The notes beneath the pieces are model-generated. The model was not told the DNA's origin, searched no databases, and worked only from the letters and a program-made list of their open reading frames with translations. A DNA stretch of 63,926 nt, from positions 1 to 63,926 of the forward strand of contig NZ_LFCV01000064.1 of assembly GCF_001037465.1 (NCBI RefSeq), written 5' to 3'. The position numbers were made by a program, and so were the translations under genes. This DNA is from Xenorhabdus khoisanae (GTDB lineage Bacteria > Pseudomonadota > Gammaproteobacteria > Enterobacterales > Enterobacteriaceae). Of the stretch, positions 36,001-43,918 are shown piece after piece. Position 1 is the stretch's first letter, and each line of letters starts with the position of its first letter.

Positions 36001-36760
36001 GTGAAAGAGTATCGGCAGCAAGAGAAGATTTAATATTAATCTGGTCAAAGAAAGGTGAAGTCATAGGGTATATGGCAGCGTACAGGTCATCGGAACCCAC
36101 TGACGCTAACTTTTCCATAATAGCCATGTAATCGCGACGGCGAAATACGCTGTCAAAATCGGCGGTCATTAAAGCGATATTACCTTTTTGATATGTAGTA
36201 ATAACTTGCTCAATATCCAGTCGGGGTGTTTTATAGAATTGCTTTCGTTCATATCCGAGGCTTATTAACGAGCAGAGATCAGAGAATCCAGTTTCGTTTT
36301 TGACCATAGCAATAAATGAGTAGCTAAAATCACGCATAACCGGAAGCAGTTCTTCACCAGCCTCTTTACGTGCTTTGTTCTCTGATTCCAGAAATGGATT
36401 ATCAACAATACAAAGTCGGGTACCCAATACTACTGAAAGTTCGTCAGAAGCCGCCAGTTGCATCGGGATAACAGCGGATATATTCATCGTGTCGGAGGAA
36501 ATAATCGCTTTGTAGCCTTTCAGCTTTGCAATTTCGACAGCTTTCGATGCCTTGATGGTGGATTCACCTAATGAAAAGTCGGTTCTAGCAAGTAGGGCTT
36601 GCATTTTTTTACCTTTTTTTCTTCCCCGCATCCATTGGGAAGCCTTCAAATTTGCCAAAGATAGTGATAATTCGCTTCTGAGCCTCTGCATGGCATGCCT
36701 CTTTGTGCGTACAGGTACAACAAAGAGGCGATTTTTCTGAGGCTGTGGTGATTGAGCCAA
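33068..36760 (-). CDS. dnaE: DnaE-type DNA polymerase III alpha with UDG-like C-terminal domain
   Basis: A 1230-residue family C polymerase. Residues 50-300 are a degenerate PHP domain lacking the usual metal-binding His cluster. The palm has 'GAGRGSVGGSLVAW' (428-440), catalytic 'PDADLDF' (468-474) and 'KLDVLGLATLDLL' (619-631); the fingers include 'LFRPGPIQSGM' and 'NKSHAVAYTLISYQSMWLK' (875-893). Two oddities: an insertion of about 55 residues at 796-850 ('DVLFEDRVIKTVHRAEHF...LTVEDALRAGLELL'), and, in place of the host tau-binding tail, residues 1081-1230 that look like a uracil-DNA-glycosylase fold. Confidence 0.93.
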   Translation of the reverse strand: MAQSPQPQKNRLFVVPVRTKRHAMQRLRSELSLSLANLKASQWMRGRKKGKKMQALLARTDFSLGESTIKASKAVEIAKLKGYKAIISSDTMNISAVIPMQLAASDELSVVLGTRLCIVDNPFLESENKARKEAGEELLPVMRDFSYSFIAMVKNETGFSDLCSLISLGYERKQFYKTPRLDIEQVITTYQKGNIALMTADFDSVFRRRDYMAIMEKLASVGSDDLYAAIYPMTSPFFDQINIKSSLAADTLSLKKIAFYPAYYEMPEDADLKDVAYQVCNNVKSDQIHRMRIPYVRDNAINDRVHLLKNLKEFSVRTSTLVTPAMVSTMQDELIEKCKWRWHKMDVALPKMADDEAVTLKAMAISGLKAKLTGQSFGYTPPSTQWQAYIDRLKYELEVLNRLGFCGYFLLVSDLMQHALKTKVPVGAGRGSVGGSLVAWCVGITDVDPIRHGLLFERFINPERLDLPDADLDFSQAKRHLAIQYLYDKYGQDYVAGIVNYSYLGAASAIRDSARIFNVPASDLSVSKEVGWAVKDGDDLPLEELRTELASLDKYADKYPQAFSAACKLKSMMRSYGRHAAGMIVSSVPIHERAVIELRGDERVINWDKRHCEDMGLIKLDVLGLATLDLLQLAVDYIDERYGSGTVKLNEVSLDDKKVMANFADGRTKGVFQLESAPMRKLLKDLGSGLDPVSFETVVATTALFRPGPIQSGMLDTFVGVAKGFHEPSSLHPKLDELTKETNGVILYQEQTMKTVQILGGFTLAEADGVRSAIGKKDTAKMALMGTLFKAQAGAGWIDVLFEDRVIKTVHRAEHFKCGDTKLTVEDALRAGLELLIEDKLVNSIVSGSEQPGLSEEKANEIWEALEKNGSYQFNKSHAVAYTLISYQSMWLKTYYPAEFFAAALTILGEDKHQDLANDALDYGIVIMPPDINISSQRMEIRDIDGRPTLFAPFSAIKGCSSTGSIAIVNARDKVGGKFESKSQFVEAVNKRSCNSRVIEALDLVGAFAVIESDQPPATDESRRKNQAEMMGSLIVEAVKTSRNFIIDEKVNANINLLMNRIASETGLKDGLVRPRTGRKPRFMIILDGASKGDSTNGYFMESGYNEFKAILANAGFLTGDLYITGVLKKPKDEGMKTYSKEDIVAFTEYMKAELEIAKPTYVLACGNLAASLFNNKSKPSDLVGRKEYFSGMDATVFYAFNPNILYFRPEEDEKLIKIVEEIANAVNES

Positions 36761-36769
36761 AGCAACCGA

Positions 36770-38056
36770 TCATGCGGTTTTTCCGAAGATCCGTTGCGCA
36801 AACTCGCAGGTTGCTACAGCAGATGCAGATGGCAATTTGTTGATATAGGATTTTTGCAATCCGAGTACGGGGTCGTTACGCATTACACCGACAATACCAG
36901 CATTCAGCAGCTCACGAGGTCCAATAGGTTGAGATACTTCATGAGATTCATACGCATCACGGCAGCGTTTAGCGAACTTGACCAGATTTTTAGCCATTTG
37001 CTCAGGTATACCGTGTGAAACCAGAATTGTGATTTCCTGTGCTTCCGGCATGTATTCCACTTTCGATACCAGCGCAAAACGTGAATAGTTGGCGGCGTTT
37101 TGCTGGTTTGTACCCTGATAAAGTCCGGTTTCATCACCAGAGCCGTTGGTGTTACCGGTCGCGACAAATGCAAAGTGCTTATGGCGAGTTGTTTTACGCC
37201 ATTCCGGTGTTGCTTCTTTCAGGATCAGCGGTTCTCCCTCTAGCACAGGCTGGTACAAAGATAGAATTTGCGGATAAGCAAAATCGTATTCGTCGGCCAG
37301 ATAGATAAAGCCATGCTTCATCGCTAAGGTCAAAAGCCCAGGTTCAAAATAAGTACGGCCATCTTTGGCAAGTATCTGACCGGTAATGTGCGATTCTTCC
37401 GTGGATGCCGTGTGTTGTGAACGGATCAGAGGACGGCCTAAACGAGCAGCAATCTGTGTTGGCAGCGACGATTTACCAGTACCGGCATGACCCCATAGAT
37501 AACCCGGCATTCCGGTAGTGAACATCATCAATACGTCTTTAATCAATTCGATATCATTAAAGACGTATGAATCTTTTGCTTCCGGCACAAATTCTGGGAA
37601 TGGTCTGTTAATAAAAACGTCAGTAACAATTGGTTTGCCTAGTGCGTTGCACAGACGTTCGGCTGGCAGACCAAGCACTTCGTTTATTGCTACTCGCTCA
37701 GTGCGGTATTCGGTCACACCAACATGACCGTGTATCGGGGTTATTTTTGCATCAGACTCACTCGTCGTAGTGGACATTGTCACCTTCGTGCTTTCTTCGG
37801 CTAACTTTTCTTCCTGCTTTTTACGCCATGCGTCCAATGCACTAGGTGAGATCGTTTGCATGTTAGGATAAAGACGCTTGTACTCAGCTAAGGCATCGTC
37901 TGGACTCATTGGGGTGTCGTCCTCATTAATTGGATGCTTAGAGCACAGGTACACACCATCTTTAGGAGTGAAATGCCGTTTCATCATTACATCTGGTTTT
38001 CCGCAAAGCGCACAGTGAATAGCGGCAATTTTCTTTTCGTCAGCCTCTTTTGACAT
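36770..38056 (-). CDS. cobS: CobS/MoxR-type AAA+ ATPase
   Basis: A 428-residue ATPase. The N-terminus has a zinc-finger-like 'CALCGKPDVMMKRHF...YLCSKH'. The AAA+ core has Walker A 'GHAGTGKSS', Walker B 'GFIYLADEYDF', sensor 1 'FAFVATGNTNGSGDETGLYQGT' and an Arg in 'NYSRFALVSKVEYMP'. It resembles the CobS subunit of cobaltochelatase, but no cobalamin genes occur here. It pairs with the VWA protein upstream, as MoxR ATPases do, probably as a chaperone- or chelatase-like machine in virus replication. It ends nine bases before dnaE. Confidence 0.9.
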   Translation of the reverse strand: MSKEADEKKIAAIHCALCGKPDVMMKRHFTPKDGVYLCSKHPINEDDTPMSPDDALAEYKRLYPNMQTISPSALDAWRKKQEEKLAEESTKVTMSTTTSESDAKITPIHGHVGVTEYRTERVAINEVLGLPAERLCNALGKPIVTDVFINRPFPEFVPEAKDSYVFNDIELIKDVLMMFTTGMPGYLWGHAGTGKSSLPTQIAARLGRPLIRSQHTASTEESHITGQILAKDGRTYFEPGLLTLAMKHGFIYLADEYDFAYPQILSLYQPVLEGEPLILKEATPEWRKTTRHKHFAFVATGNTNGSGDETGLYQGTNQQNAANYSRFALVSKVEYMPEAQEITILVSHGIPEQMAKNLVKFAKRCRDAYESHEVSQPIGPRELLNAGIVGVMRNDPVLGLQKSYINKLPSASAVATCEFAQRIFGKTA

Positions 38057-38227
38057 TTTCTTGTAGCCTTAATTTATGTTGGTGTTATTGTTCAAATTCA
38101 TATATATCTTACATAAAAAAAGAAGGTAAATAAGTACTTGCCTACGTATTTTTTAAATGCGGTTTATGGAAAGTCTACAAATATATTATGGGAGAACGGT
38201 GTTATACTTTACGTAATTTCTTTAATT

Positions 38228-40312
38228 TCAAAGAATTATACTATTCCCTAATAGTACGTTGTGGATTGCGGCAATAACTGTTTTAGGCAAATCATCTACG
38301 GATCTAACCTCAGTGTGGTACTTGTAAAATCTTGCCGGAGCGCTTGTCTGTATGCCGACAGCCAGCAGATCGATTTTGACCTTGTTTGTTAGATAATCAG
38401 CAACCTCAACTAAATGCTTATTAAAGCCACTACCATCAGCGGAGGGAGCGCCATCAGACAGAACAAGCATGATTTGCTTATCTTCAGTTCTACCCACATG
38501 GTGACGAGACAGAGAGAGAATGCTTTCTCCGTCCACGTTATTACGTAAAGGAATGTGATTAACGCACAATCCTAATCTGGCCATTGCGGTACTGGAATTA
38601 GCTTTTTCGTTCCAGTTTTTTAAAGTTGGCAGGAACAAAGGTTCATAACGGCTGCAACTAGTGCCACCACCCTTCATACGACCAACGGTTGTAAAGCCAG
38701 TGATTACGTTCGGCACTTTAATTTTGTCCAAAGCATCAGATAAAGCGTAGGCAGCGGCAGTTGCGAGCTTGATTCGGCTTCCATCCATAGAACCGGATAA
38801 GTCGATAACAAGCTGAACAGCGGCATTAACTGCTTTGTGATCATACTTCTTAGAAAACACTCGATCATCATTGATAGTAGGTAGCGCAATTTTCCATAAA
38901 CTTGACGAGTTAATTTTGCCTTTACGTAGTCCATTAACCTTTTGAACTCGGTTCTTGCTGGCAATTGCTCGCTCTAAATCTTTTGATAGAGTTTGTGATT
39001 TGCTAGTGAGCTGAGGTTTGATAAATTTTCTGAAATTATGAAGTCCCGACTTTTCGTTAAATTCATAGTCTCTATATGAGTGATCAGTCCAAATGGCTCC
39101 ACCAACACGCCCTGCTCCATTCCTGATAAATTCTGACGCATCTTCCAACAATCCCATGAAATCATTAACGCGGGTGAGTGGCAGATAAGCACTGGAATGG
39201 ACGGACTTAATTTCATCAGAGATCATTTCGCTGGCGGCATCTTCCACGCTTTTAGATTTCGGCGCATAATCTGATTCCAACTCGGCCATATCTTCTGTCG
39301 TCAATTCTTCCGATTCAGAATCACCATCTGTGCTTGCATCAACCTCTTTCGACTCATCTTCTGAACCTGAACCATTCTCTGACTCCCGATCAAATTTTGC
39401 AGATTCAGGCTCATCGGTTTCGGATTTTGTTGTGTCACCAGTATTACTTAAAACATCTTCTTTAGGTTTTACCTTATTTTTTGATTTGCATTCTGTATCT
39501 GAATACCTATCTCCTTTGTCAGAAGAAAGATCTGATTTTTCTTCTTTTGTTTTAGAAGCCTTATCGTCTACTCCCTCCTCAGTTGGTTCCAGTTTTTTGC
39601 TTGGTGAGTCGCTTTCACTAGGTGATGTCTTTTTCTTTTCTTCATCAAGACGGAATGCGCGTAACAAGTCGGCAGCTAACTTGGCTGATCCTTCTGATTT
39701 AGTGATTCGGTTTATGCGAGTTTTATAATTGATTGAATCGAGTACAGCTAATTCACCTTCAAACATATTCCAATACGGCTCCATGAAGTCTACAAATGGT
39801 GTATGACCGCAGAATGCGCGTGAAACCGGCATCAAAAATACTTCCAAAAATAGAGTGCGAGTATCCTCTGCATAACCGTGAATGTAGCCATCGATTTTAG
39901 GGGCAAAGTAATTCTCAATTATATGTTTCTGCGTTTTTAGTAAGTTTTGGCGACTCCCCTGAAACATTGAAGACATTTTCCGCTCAATATATGTGTCTTC
40001 AATAACGTTCCAAACATAGTGCGCCTTTTTGTCTGAGAAAAAGGCTGAGATTTTCTGGTCAGTGAATAGAACGTGTGCAACTTCATGATCTATAAAACCA
40101 CGTATAGCATTAAGTAATGTATCGGAAGCTGTGTCTGGAATTGACGGAATATTGATGTATTCGAGTTCGCCAGTCTTTTTGTTATATGCGCAATATGCTT
40201 GTGAGCCGAAATCTACCACTTTGATTTTCTTCGCGGCCAAAAGACTGATGACCGTCTGAACAGATTCACGAAACGTCAGAACTTCCGGTCTTATTTTTTC
40301 GCTTTTTATCAT
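38228..40312 (-). CDS. cobT: CobT-like VWA protein with HExxH motif
   Basis: A 694-residue protein. The N-terminal domain contains 'FIDHEVAHVLFTDQ' (HEVAH at 76-80) and 'NVIEDTYIE' 25-30 residues later, the arrangement of a zinc metallopeptidase. Residues 225-350 are a long acidic, Ser/Glu/Asp/Lys-rich linker. The C-terminal VWA domain has an intact MIDAS 'DLSGSMDGS' (504-512), a later 'GFTTVGR' and 'LVLSDGAPSADG'. It is the partner of the CobS-like ATPase. The pair is characteristic of SSU5/pMT1-type elements; its role there is not established to my knowledge. Confidence 0.88.
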   Translation of the reverse strand: MIKSEKIRPEVLTFRESVQTVISLLAAKKIKVVDFGSQAYCAYNKKTGELEYINIPSIPDTASDTLLNAIRGFIDHEVAHVLFTDQKISAFFSDKKAHYVWNVIEDTYIERKMSSMFQGSRQNLLKTQKHIIENYFAPKIDGYIHGYAEDTRTLFLEVFLMPVSRAFCGHTPFVDFMEPYWNMFEGELAVLDSINYKTRINRITKSEGSAKLAADLLRAFRLDEEKKKTSPSESDSPSKKLEPTEEGVDDKASKTKEEKSDLSSDKGDRYSDTECKSKNKVKPKEDVLSNTGDTTKSETDEPESAKFDRESENGSGSEDESKEVDASTDGDSESEELTTEDMAELESDYAPKSKSVEDAASEMISDEIKSVHSSAYLPLTRVNDFMGLLEDASEFIRNGAGRVGGAIWTDHSYRDYEFNEKSGLHNFRKFIKPQLTSKSQTLSKDLERAIASKNRVQKVNGLRKGKINSSSLWKIALPTINDDRVFSKKYDHKAVNAAVQLVIDLSGSMDGSRIKLATAAAYALSDALDKIKVPNVITGFTTVGRMKGGGTSCSRYEPLFLPTLKNWNEKANSSTAMARLGLCVNHIPLRNNVDGESILSLSRHHVGRTEDKQIMLVLSDGAPSADGSGFNKHLVEVADYLTNKVKIDLLAVGIQTSAPARFYKYHTEVRSVDDLPKTVIAAIHNVLLGNSIIL

Positions 40313-40362
40313 TTATTTTACCTTTTCATAGTGTTAAGTGTGTTTTAGTGCGTAGACATAAT

Positions 40363-40395
40363 AAAAAAAGCGTATAGGCAGTCAATCTATACGCT
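40363..40395 (-). terminator. Hairpin terminator
   Basis: Perfect 9-bp stem AGCGTATAG / CTATACGCT; on the minus strand it is followed by a T-run (A-tract at 40363-40369). It ends the transcript of the 40420-40632 gene just before cobT. Confidence 0.85.
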
Positions 40396-40419
40396 TCTTA
40401 TTTGAAAGGTGCGGATCTG

Positions 40420-40632
40420 CTAACGTTGAATTAGAACCCGTGAAGTGCCTGTGTCTGTCAACATATAAAACTCACCATTGACTGTAAGGTGATGAATAAT
40501 GAGGTCATTAGAAGTGTAAATCTGCAAAAGATTGTTAGAGGTTTCGCCCATGATTTCAGCCATTTCATTTTCAGTCAAAAGAACGTATTTGCCCGACTGA
40601 ATTTTTTCAAACAATTTTGTTATTACTGCCAT
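40420..40632 (-). CDS. Hypothetical 70-residue protein
   Basis: MAVITKLFEKIQSGKYVLLTENEMAEIMGETSNNLL..., a small soluble protein with a possible winged-helix feel. I start it at the ATG at 40630-40632; the 48 codons upstream are Lys/Asn/Ile-rich intergenic sequence. It sits between cobT and the divergent repressor-like gene, and a GTA...TAC palindrome-like sequence lies just upstream. Confidence 0.5.
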   Translation of the reverse strand: MAVITKLFEKIQSGKYVLLTENEMAEIMGETSNNLLQIYTSNDLIIHHLTVNGEFYMLTDTGTSRVLIQR

Positions 40633-40905
40633 GTAATTAATGCCCTGTTTGTATGTAATTGAATACTTATATTGATAATTCTTAATTAGGAGATGGATTA
40701 TATAAATGAGAACTCTACAAAGGCAATTATTTTTATTCTTATTTTTAATAATCATAAAAATTTTTTTTAAATACATAAGGTTGTCTTTTGTTGAATGACA
40801 TAATTAATGCCTAGTAATAGATAGGTATTTACTTATATTGTCCTTAGCGTGTATATTGTGAAAAACATTTAAATTACAAAATTCACATTAAATAAGGCAC
40901 AAGAA

Positions 40906-41286
40906 ATGAGTAAAAATATTATCGGCGATTTTTTGGCTGCTGCAATTCTTGCAAGTGGAAAGTCGCAGGCTGAGATTGCGGAAGAAGTAGGGTATTCAGC
41001 CCACAATAACATTTCTATGTTAAAAAGCGGTAAGATGCTGTTTCCGGCTGAAAAAATCTCTATTTTCGCAAAAGCGTTAGGGATTGATGAGGGTGTCTTG
41101 TTCAGAATTGTCATGCAGACTCGCTATCCTGAAATCTTCGCACTGTATGAAAAGAACGCCCGCACACTTTCTCAAGATGAGGTTAAAGTGTTAGAGGCGT
41201 ATCGTAACTTTAAAGGTAGTGATATTGGTGATACCGCACTGGCCGCTATGAAAGCTGATGAGTTTATCAGCAAAGCAACTAATTAA
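40906..41286 (+). CDS. XRE-family phage-type regulator
   Basis: A 126-residue protein with an N-terminal helix-turn-helix ('AAILASGKSQAEIAEEVGYSAHNNISMLKSGKMLFPAEKISIFAKALGI') and a short helical C-terminal domain. It is divergent from the minus-strand replication block and is preceded by a GGTATTTAC palindrome-like element (40821-40836) that recurs upstream of replication operons. It is a good candidate for the regulator of those operons. It converges with the recombinase gene, overlapping its stop. Confidence 0.75.
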   Translation: MSKNIIGDFLAAAILASGKSQAEIAEEVGYSAHNNISMLKSGKMLFPAEKISIFAKALGIDEGVLFRIVMQTRYPEIFALYEKNARTLSQDEVKVLEAYRNFKGSDIGDTALAAMKADEFISKATN

Positions 41287-42392
41287 TCTTCACAATAGAT
41301 TTTTGAAGTAGGTGGTAATGATAGGCTGCCTACTTCAAAGTCATGATACAATTTGCGGTAAGAGTCAGTTTCTACGATCCTCTTGACTTCATCTGAAAAT
41401 AAGTCAAGCGCATCTCGCATGTGGTCAAAGTAATCATGTCTATCGTACACTCTGTCTATTCCCTCAAGAGCGTGGTTCATTATCTTGCGTGACACATCAT
41501 TTTGAACCCCTAATGCTGACAACTTGGTTCTGGCTGTTCTGCGTAAATCTCGAGGGGTAAATTCTTCCAACCCAAAGCTAGGATAGTTACGAACCATGCG
41601 GCGTATACATTGGGCCGGCGCGCCTTTTGATATAAGTTCGGTCGGATATTTAGGTGATGGGCAAAGCCATTCACTGTTAGGAGAGGCTTCAAATAGCTTT
41701 TCCAAGCAGGCGCGCATCATTTTACTAATAGGTAGTGAATGATTACGGCGTGATTTGTTGCGGCTACCCTGCCTCCATATACCAGACTCAAAGCTGAACT
41801 CACTTTTTTTAGCCCTGAAAACTTCATCTGGTCTTCTGGCACTTAGCAAACAGAATCGCAATCCCCACCTGATTTGATCACTGAAATCCCACATATCTAA
41901 CCCGTGCCAGAAACACCATATCTCAGCATCAGATAATGAACGGCTGCGCGGCTCAGGCGTCTTGCCACCAACGTCTTTACGTGTCATTGAAACTAACGGG
42001 TTGCGTTCGATGTATCCCTGATGTTCGCACCATGAAAGGAACTGTTTTGTAAGAGCAAATACTCGTTTGGCCTCATTAACTTTCCCTTCGGAAAGTAAGT
42101 AATTGAATACTCGATTCAATTGGATTTTTGTACATTGTCTTATATCAATATCGCCAATAAGAGGTAATATGTGAGCAAGTAATGATGAGATAGCAATCTC
42201 TGGTCTACGTCTGGTAATTAGTAAGGAAACCTTTACCCATATACTAATTAAATCTCTCACCCTGTATTCAGTTTTTAATTTATGTTCCAATTCAATAAGT
42301 GAGCAGTTACCTATCATATTTAAATAATTTATAGTATTTACACCTACGTACTCATTTATGCGATATGACTCGTTATTATTAATCTTATTCAT
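41283..42392 (-). CDS. Tyrosine recombinase (resolvase/integrase)
   Basis: A 369-residue protein: an N-terminal SAM-like DNA-binding region, then the catalytic domain with the first Arg in 'CLLSARRPDEVFRA', a Lys in the 'SRNKSRRNHSLPIS' beta-turn, 'FTPRDLRRTARTKLSALG' with the second Arg, and 'IMNHALEGIDRVYDRHDY' with the nucleophilic Tyr. On an autonomous replicon it most likely resolves dimers, as Cre does for P1, though integration is possible. A 12-bp-arm palindrome with a 7-bp spacer lies 93 bp upstream. Confidence 0.9.
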   Translation of the reverse strand: MNKINNNESYRINEYVGVNTINYLNMIGNCSLIELEHKLKTEYRVRDLISIWVKVSLLITRRRPEIAISSLLAHILPLIGDIDIRQCTKIQLNRVFNYLLSEGKVNEAKRVFALTKQFLSWCEHQGYIERNPLVSMTRKDVGGKTPEPRSRSLSDAEIWCFWHGLDMWDFSDQIRWGLRFCLLSARRPDEVFRAKKSEFSFESGIWRQGSRNKSRRNHSLPISKMMRACLEKLFEASPNSEWLCPSPKYPTELISKGAPAQCIRRMVRNYPSFGLEEFTPRDLRRTARTKLSALGVQNDVSRKIMNHALEGIDRVYDRHDYFDHMRDALDLFSDEVKRIVETDSYRKLYHDFEVGSLSLPPTSKIYCED

Positions 42393-42484
42393 TTCAATGC
42401 CTTATTTTTAAAAATAACTTATTTAAATAAATAAATAATGTTATTTTATTTTCGTATTGGTTTAAATATATCCTATTAAATGTT

Positions 42485-42515
42485 GTGACTCCAGACTAAT
42501 TACGTCTGGAGTCAC
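42485..42515. promoter_or_regulatory. Lox-like palindrome upstream of the recombinase
   Basis: GTGACTCCAGAC and GTCTGGAGTCAC (12 bp, perfect) flank a 7-bp spacer TAATTAC. No T-run follows on either strand. The geometry fits a tyrosine-recombinase crossover site; an operator is the alternative. It lies in a 325-bp stretch (42393-42717) with no gene. Confidence 0.5.
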
Positions 42516-42717
42516 TATGATGAGTTTTAATGAAAACTAACGTAGAGAAAGGAGGGAAACACCAAAGGAACACTATTGGGCGGCAGCTGCTAACTTTTCA
42601 GTCTCAGAATGTATTATGTATTCGGATCTAAAAATTTCAGCACATTATCTGTACATATTGTGCTGTTCTAAAACATAATGTACTATTTAAATGTGTACAA
42701 TAAAGGAGAGCATTACC

Positions 42718-43517
<800 letters not shown>

Positions 43518-43547
43518 ATATAAACTTCTGCTATAGTGTGCGATAAA

Positions 43548-43590
43548 CTTACTGATTGATACCACATGCTAACGAAATTAGGTGACCATC
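43548..43590 (-). pseudogene. Fragment of the two-repeat protein gene (see 47220)
   Basis: The segment around 43548-43590 is near-identical to 47270-47320, which encodes 'LISLACDINQ' of the duplicated protein. Here it reads 'LISLACGINQ' followed by a stop. It is a short relic left between TacT and the colicin immunity gene. Confidence 0.5.
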
Positions 43591-43657
43591 TGAGCGGTCA
43601 CCTTGGAGGGTGTTTCACAAAATGCAATGCAGGCTCGTCAACAAGGTTGTCGGTTTC

Positions 43658-43918
43658 TCAACCTTGTTTAAATCCCGGTTTGCCATTTTTACTTCGCCAT
43701 TCTTTGACCGTTTTTAAAATCCCTTCTGGAGAATCATCTTCTCCTGCTTTTGGAAAATAAATCAGATCGCTACCGCTGGGATGTTCCGTTACTTTTTTAA
43801 AATGTCTTACAAGATCATTGTGTTCTTCCTCAGTTTCTGTATCTGAATCACAAATTATTTGTAATAATTTGAGAAATTCCGCTTCGGTATATTCACTAAT
43901 ACTATGTTTCAGCTCCAT
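43658..43918 (-). CDS. Colicin E-type DNase immunity protein
   Basis: An 86-residue homologue of Im9/Im2: '[86 protein letters not shown]' follows Im9 almost residue by residue, including helix III '[11 protein letters not shown]', which contacts the DNase. Variable helix II ([14 protein letters not shown]) sets specificity. It directly follows the bacteriocin gene, overlapping by one base. A 10-bp hairpin covers its stop. Confidence 0.95.
   Translation of the reverse strand: MELKHSISEYTEAEFLKLLQIICDSDTETEEEHNDLVRHFKKVTEHPSGSDLIYFPKAGEDDSPEGILKTVKEWRSKNGKPGFKQG

Noticed and set aside
36770-40312. CobS/CobT as evidence for cobalamin biosynthesis
   Set aside because: No CobN or other cobalamin gene is present and both proteins carry extra motifs; the pair recurs in SSU5/pMT1-type elements, so a virus-related role is more likely.
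41302-41339. 11-bp inverted repeat TTTGAAGTAGG/CCTACTTCAAA as a terminator of the XRE gene
   Set aside because: It lies within the recombinase coding sequence and has no T-run; it may weakly terminate but is not called.
43640-43668. Hairpin AACAAGGTTG/CAACCTTGTT as a full terminator of the colicin operon
   Set aside because: No T-run follows on the minus strand; noted only as a hairpin covering the immunity stop codon.
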